Shown: positions 59,192 to 64,000 of the stretch, piece after piece
Layout of the letters: each line of letters starts with the position of its first letter
How positions within the stretch are numbered: position 1 is the stretch's first letter
Source of the DNA: Daldinia sp. FL1419
Lineage: Eukaryota; Ascomycota; Sordariomycetes; Xylariales; Hypoxylaceae
Direction of reading: 5' to 3'
DNA: 64,000 nt
Assembly (NCBI GenBank): GCA_025201765.1
Contig: MU623354.1
Location: 310,001 to 374,000, forward strand
Notes under the pieces: generated by a model
What the model was told of the DNA's origin: nothing
What the model saw: the letters and a program-made list of their open reading frames with translations, nothing else
Database searches by the model: none
Translations under genes and position numbers: made by a program

Positions 59192-60298
59192 TTTGACAGC
59201 CACTCAAGAGGGATTGATGATGGACCGGCGGAACGCAAGGGCTACACGACCGCGCATGGCGTTCGAGAGGTAGTCGGTGTTCATATTATATTAACAATAC
59301 TGTAGAATCTAGCTCCGCTCCGCTTATAGGAATGGTGTGTAAACACCACTGGGACCTTCATGCCGACGACCGCCTTCGGCATTGCTCAAGCCAAGTCGAT
59401 AAATATATGACTGTCCAATTTCACTGGGCGCGGGTAAATGTATATGTGAGCCAATTAGCTCAACCCTGCTTTCCCTTACAATCAATGGGTTTCGCTTATT
59501 AGCAAGGATGTAATTAAAGAGTGATGCTAGAATATTTGGAGATCGTTGTCTGTTGCATCTGCTAGGTTCGCCTCTAAATCCAGGTCAAAAGCCGGTAACC
59601 GCTATATGCAAGAAGGCCGGATTGGTGAACATGGATTCGGCTAAAATCATGACAGCGCTCTCCAGATTCCTATAATTTGGTATCATTGGTGTCAGTGATC
59701 GGTACCTTTGCGATCCCGATATCAGGGTAGTCGCCAACTGAATGGACCATCCTAGTACGCGGGAGGAGGCATAATGAATAAGGAGAACACGAGGGCGAAA
59801 TTAAATGCGACACGATAATAGACAATTCGCCATGGCTGTGCTGGTGGAGGCTCATTAACACAGGTAGAATTCACCGGGCCGCATCGTATATAACCGGCGT
59901 TCACGAAAGCACTAGCATTGTATAGTATGCGGCGACCCCTCTTGCCACTCAAAGTTAATCAGGACCAGCCATATTCCACGGCCCTCGCGAACTCCGAGAA
60001 CAAATGCTGCTGTCCCCAGATCCTACCCATAGTACTAAACTTAGGAACAGGCTAGATTTGTAGGGTATGGAGATTAGTCTCGTGACTTAGATGAACTTCC
60101 TATACTAAGCCCCAACCACAAGACCTAGACTTTCTACAATAATCAATCATTAGTACCTCAGTAGCCAAGAAGTAGCTGGCGTGCTGACTATGAGGCCTAT
60201 CCAGAAGTGTGATACCGGCATGATTCTCGTAATGGATCGGATAAGATCGTTGATAAGCTAATCATGGGTATAACGCTTCCGCCTCTCGTGGCTAGGCG
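59192..60298. other. gene-free interval upstream of the sedolisin
   Basis: It contains the sedolisin promoter. A 66-codon minus-strand frame (59752-59952) has a hydrophobic C-terminus but no homology I can name and is not called. Confidence 0.5.
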
Positions 60299-61609
60299 TC
60301 ACACAAAACGCCCATTAACGCCATTGAGAGGACAACGTTTTATATTGTCATTGACCAAGTAGTCATTAACGTCCTCACGGAGCGAATCGTCGAAGGAATC
60401 TGGTAATAAAAGATCCCAAAATTCTGCATAAGGTGAATCTTCTTCTTGTCCGTACAACTCACCGCAAATACAGGCGTCGTCCAAGTCCATCGTTTTCCGA
60501 ATCTTGGGGAGAAGTACTTGCCACGACGTACTTCTCAGTTTAATATCTCGGAGACATAGCTCCTTGAGAGTGCCTTTATGCCTCCTAAGCATAGACATGA
60601 GATCATGTCGTTCGCATGTGATATTACCCAAAGTCAAACTGTCGAGATGATCCCACTTATGCTTTGGCTCCATTATGTCTTCAAGCCGTGCAGCGTATCC
60701 GTGTTGCTCCGAATGCCAATTAAAAACAACGTATAATGTCTGTAGATGGTGTAGTGACTTGATGAAGTCACGCAACAATCCCGTTTCCATTAGGCTTCGA
60801 CACTGAGGAACTTCCGTCCCGACAAGAAGATCTTCTACGACATTAGAATCCATACCTTCCTCACCAGTGTCGATGCATAACTCGAGGCATGTGAGGTTGG
60901 AATAAAAGGAAAGGGCACTTCGGAGTTCAGCAGCCGGCTTTTCGAAGAATCGCCAGCTGAATGCACCAGCAGTAAGCCTTCGTAGCTTGATGTTAGCCTC
61001 GAAGACGGCAGATAAGAGAGAATCAAGCTGTCGACATCCTATCGGCGTCAGTTCGTCGCCCGGTTTGATTAAACAGCCTTCAAATGGAGTCTTATTTGGA
61101 CCACGCCAAAACCAATTGTCGGATGACATAGTTACGTCCTGAAGTGATGAAAGCCGAGGGATGACCTCTTTAAGGAAAGCAATGTCTTCGTCGTTACTAA
61201 GTATCTTCTCCTGTTCGTCGATAGCAGTTTCGTAGTTCTCATATAGTTTTAGGAGTTGTTGATTTCCGAGACGCGGCGGTGGCGTTTCGTTCTTATACTG
61301 AGCCATGATCTTCTCCGCATGTCGAATTGAAGTATAATATTCACGAAACCCGTCTAGAGATTTCTTGGGTGATTCCAGGGTATGACCAATATAGACCAAT
61401 GAGCGGACATTCTTAGATGCGATAGGGTGCAGAGAAATGCGTCGGAGCATGTCAAAGTCTTGTGGATGTAAATAAAATACGACCTCTCGAAAGGCGAAGC
61501 AAGCACCAGCGTCTGCAAAGGCTCTGCAGCATAAGCGGAATCTGCGAATATCCTCAATATCAAGGTACGAACAGATTAAGCATAGTATCTCTGGGATCAT
61601 CACGTCCAT
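60299..61609 (-). CDS. F-box-like protein
   Basis: An intronless frame of 436 residues starting with MIPEILCLICSYLDIEDIRRFRLCCRAFAD (about residues 4-33), which fits an F-box (IPxEIL...YLxxxDLxxxRLxCRAF), the motif that docks substrate receptors on Skp1 in SCF ubiquitin ligases. The remainder has leucine-rich, repeat-like spacing (LTCLELCI, LHHLQTLYVVFN, LDSLTLGNIT, LKELCLRDIKL) but is not a canonical LRR. Such single-exon F-box genes are numerous and fast-evolving in filamentous fungi. A substrate cannot be inferred. Confidence 0.82.
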   Translation of the reverse strand: MDVMIPEILCLICSYLDIEDIRRFRLCCRAFADAGACFAFREVVFYLHPQDFDMLRRISLHPIASKNVRSLVYIGHTLESPKKSLDGFREYYTSIRHAEKIMAQYKNETPPPRLGNQQLLKLYENYETAIDEQEKILSNDEDIAFLKEVIPRLSSLQDVTMSSDNWFWRGPNKTPFEGCLIKPGDELTPIGCRQLDSLLSAVFEANIKLRRLTAGAFSWRFFEKPAAELRSALSFYSNLTCLELCIDTGEEGMDSNVVEDLLVGTEVPQCRSLMETGLLRDFIKSLHHLQTLYVVFNWHSEQHGYAARLEDIMEPKHKWDHLDSLTLGNITCERHDLMSMLRRHKGTLKELCLRDIKLRSTSWQVLLPKIRKTMDLDDACICGELYGQEEDSPYAEFWDLLLPDSFDDSLREDVNDYLVNDNIKRCPLNGVNGRFV

Positions 61610-62242
61610 AGTTGCAAGTTTTGAAGATTGGACCTTTGAAGAATAAGTTAAATACGGACTATAGTGAATTGAGTAAGAATGTTAGATGATAACGTCGGTA
61701 AGGTACACGACATATGACATATGTAGGTAGGTAGGTAGGTAGGTTAGGTAGGTAGGTGGTATGAGTAAAGGATGCTCGAGTCATGAAAAAGTTTAGTAAG
61801 GTTGTTAAATCGAGGTTGTTGCCAACTACAGGCAACAAAGCCTAGGTATTCCGCCCCTTTGATGCACGTGCGGAACTCGGGAACTCTGTGGGGCATGCAA
61901 CTAACAAACAATACCTGATATAATTATATCAGCAATAGTACCATAATCCTTACTCGAGATAAGCTTATTAGTTATTAATTTTTAGATTAATAATATTTCA
62001 TATTTAAATATGATGTTATTAAATCAAGGTAGATTGCAAACAGCTACTAAAAATTAGAGTCTTCATTCAAACGCAGTGCAAGTGAACATGAGTTAACGTT
62101 TATTCCCTAGAAGTTTACCCACCAAGGCTAAGTACCTACCTAAGGTACCTAGGTACCTAAATAAACAATGTCTCATTGGGTTGGTGAGTTATGTCAGCTC
62201 CCACGCGTTCGCCGTCTCAGGTTCCTTCATAAATTTTATTCC
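61610..62242. other. intergenic interval with TAGG microsatellite and AT-rich block
   Basis: It contains a (TAGG)n tract, an AT-rich block (about 61970-62040) and TAGGTACC palindromes (about 62130-62160). No gene seen. Confidence 0.55.
61723..61757. repeat. (TAGG)n microsatellite
   Basis: About eight TAGG units interrupted once by a TT insertion, the longest such tract in the window. Confidence 0.85.
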
Positions 62243-63528
62243 TTATCCCATCAGCTCACAGCCTTCTCTTACTACGCCGACCACAGCACCTGTTTGAATA
62301 GCTTCACTTCCACCAGCCGATACTCTGTACTCTATCTCCGCCAAACCATCGAGCCATCTAATCATAACTTCAGGCTTCACCTCCATCTTTACCAGTTGCT
62401 CCGATAGTGCTGTGATTATGTCCGCCAATGCAAGACCGTTGGCCACCTTCAGCGTGTTGATTGTTGAAAGACATGTAGTCACGTCACTGGTTGCGAGTAG
62501 CGTACTAGCAATCTTCGTGATTGCTTCAGGGGGCGGGGCTGCGATACAGTTATAGATGGTCTCCGTTGTGATAGTTTCCCTAACGATGTCCTTCTCAGGG
62601 ATCTTCGGTGCATCTTTCGGTTGTATCGGTGTGCCTGATTAAGTTAACGTTAAGTTGCGAGCAAAATTTGAATGATAGTAGAGCTTACTAGATGCGTGAC
62701 AAGCTTGGAGGACATTCAATGCTCTTCGCATGTCTCCTTTACTTAACTTAACCAGAGAGTCCGTCGCCTCAGCTGAGATCTTGACCTCTTCCTCTAGGAT
62801 GACTTTATCCACTAATACCCGGATATCACCTTCTTTTAGAGGACTAAATCTGAAGCGTGTACATCGCGAAAGCAATGCGGGCGATAGTTTGTGGGTGTAA
62901 TTGGCGATGATACAAAATCGTGTGTTCGCCGTATACTTCTCCATTATCCTTCGTAAGGCCATCTGAGCCGTATTCGTCATCGCATCAGCTTCGTCCAGAA
63001 TGATGAGTTTATAGCTCGCGATGCCACCGGGTCGCGAGGCACCGCCCATTGTGAATATCTGCTTTGTCGAGGCAAAGGTCTTGATCTGCTCACGGACAAC
63101 ATCGATACCCCGGTCGTCTGAAGCATTCAATTCTAACACCATTTGTCGTGTATTCTCTGCCCCATATATACGTCTCGCAAGCGCTAGGATGGTAGATGTT
63201 TTACCCGTTCCCGGGGGGCCGTAGAGAAGGAGATGAGGTAAACGATTCGAATCGACGAACTTATTAATGGTAGCTAGGATATCTTGGTGACCGGAGACAT
63301 CGGATAAGGAAACAGGTCGGTACTTTTCAACCCTGATGTTCGAATTAGCAACAGGTTAGGAAAGACGCATGAGACGTTGTAGCAACCCTACCATGGTAAG
63401 GAGTCTTCTGCCTCAACAGGCAGATTGGCAGCGCTACGCTTGCCCTTAGCTGTGTTGTCGGAAGAAAATGTGATGTCATTAGATTTCGGAGGGGCATCAA
63501 TGTCCATCTCATCTTCAAAATCGGACAT
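62243..63528 (-). CDS. RFC3: Replication factor C subunit 3 (clamp loader small subunit)
   Basis: Second RFC subunit of the window (yeast Rfc3, human RFC5). Exons 63392-63528, 62689-63332 and 62243-62634 give 390 residues. The N-terminus MSDFEDEMDIDAPP is an acidic fungal extension; the AAA+ core starts at W46 with WVEKYRPVSLSDVSGHQD. Walker A is GPPGTGKTS (84-92), the subunit signature is LELNASDDRGID, Walker B is DEAD (159-162), and LLSRCTRFRF is the SRC motif supplying the arginine finger to the neighbouring ATP site. A glycine-rich insert (TMGGASRPGG) before Walker B is longer than in yeast. Introns are 59 and 54 nt. Confidence 0.96.
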
Positions 63529-64000
63529 GTTGGATTTCTAGGTATCGGCGACAATACCAATGGCTGCTCTCTATTGTGAATTTTGCCAAGGTCAAATTTT
63601 CTTGAGAATGGCAATTGTTCTCTAGGACAATAATCGGCGTCGTTAATATTAGGTAGCCTTACGTAGGTGTTTAAGAGGTTAGATTCCTTTGGTTGGGATG
63701 TGCAAGGTTGTTGGTATGTTGGATTAATTCAACTGCAGAAAATCGTTGGAAGACGCGTAAATTGAATAATGTTTAACGCGTCGTACCATCCAACAGGGGC
63801 GACTGCCTGCAAGTACCTAGGTACATATGTAGGTAGGTACTTCGGTAAGGTACCCACTATGTAAAGGCTAAGCAGGTACATTCCACAAGATCCACATAGG
63901 ACCCGACTCATCCACGCGAGGTACATGTGGCTGATTATTCCAAGGATCTTTTAAGACGTGGCATCAGCTTCCATTGTTCTTCACTACCTACAACACAAGG
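63529..64000. other. upstream flank of RFC3
   Basis: Probable RFC3 promoter followed by TAGGTAC-rich DNA (63810-63860). No gene seen before the window ends. Confidence 0.5.

Noticed and set aside
1..64000. CRISPR array, prokaryotic operons or rRNA genes
   Set aside because: Spliced eukaryotic genes throughout; no regularly spaced repeats with unique spacers and no rRNA-like sequence.

Overview
The window is nuclear DNA of a filamentous ascomycete (Pezizomycotina). I favour a sordariomycete because the kinase at 19.5-21.7 kb matches Neurospora NRC-2 almost throughout, but the species cannot be fixed from sequence alone. Genes are split by many short GT-AG introns (mostly 48-80 nt, often with a CTAAC-like branch site). 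Intergenic DNA is dotted with TAGG/CCTA microsatellites and TAGGTACCTA palindromes. Every multi-exon model below was joined by eye at GT-AG (once GC-AG) borders, and the exon sums are whole codons.

Layout. 1-2.4 kb: no gene seen. 2.4-3.6: clamp-loader subunit RFC5 (-). 5.7-7.8: PLP-dependent aminotransferase (+). 8.6-10.4: mRNA-export adaptor YRA1 (-), with a very long second intron and a final exon that starts with the stop codon. 11.7: OST4 (-). 12.6-13.7: TMA46 (+). 14.4-15.3: atypical SDR (-). 16.2-17.2: AT-hook/zinc-finger protein (+). 19.5-21.7: NRC-2-type AGC kinase (+). 23.3-25.0: CorA-like membrane protein (+), tail to tail with a 2EXR protein (-). 27.6-28.0: kinetochore protein DAD3 (+) with a GC-AG intron. 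28.5-29.9: mitochondrial uS5m (-). 30.3-30.9: a DNA-transposon MITE with perfect terminal inverted repeats. 31.5: small membrane protein (+). 32.1-34.0: unknown protein (-). 34.5-35.4: mitochondrial uL16m (-), divergent from PHO88 (+) at 36.1-36.9. 37.4-38.8: RAD14/XPA (+).

39.7-61.6 kb has an accessory character: two P450s in tandem (the first carries an assembly gap inside an intron), a histidine-phosphatase-like membrane protein that has lost both catalytic motifs, an SDR, a secreted aspartic protease, a secreted prolyl 4-hydroxylase-like dioxygenase divergent from a redox-dead PDI-like protein ending in HDEL, a sedolisin protease and an F-box-like protein. The window closes with a second clamp-loader subunit, RFC3 (-), at 62.2-63.5 kb.

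How the genes may work together. Most of 1-39 kb is conserved housekeeping (replication, repair, mRNA export, translation, N-glycosylation, mitochondrial ribosome, kinetochore). The 51.8-59.2 kb stretch is four consecutive secretory-pathway genes. Its centre, a prolyl 4-hydroxylase-like enzyme sharing a roughly 400-bp promoter with an ER-retained PDI-like protein, resembles the alpha/beta composition of animal collagen prolyl 4-hydroxylase. This is the best candidate here for an undescribed functional module.
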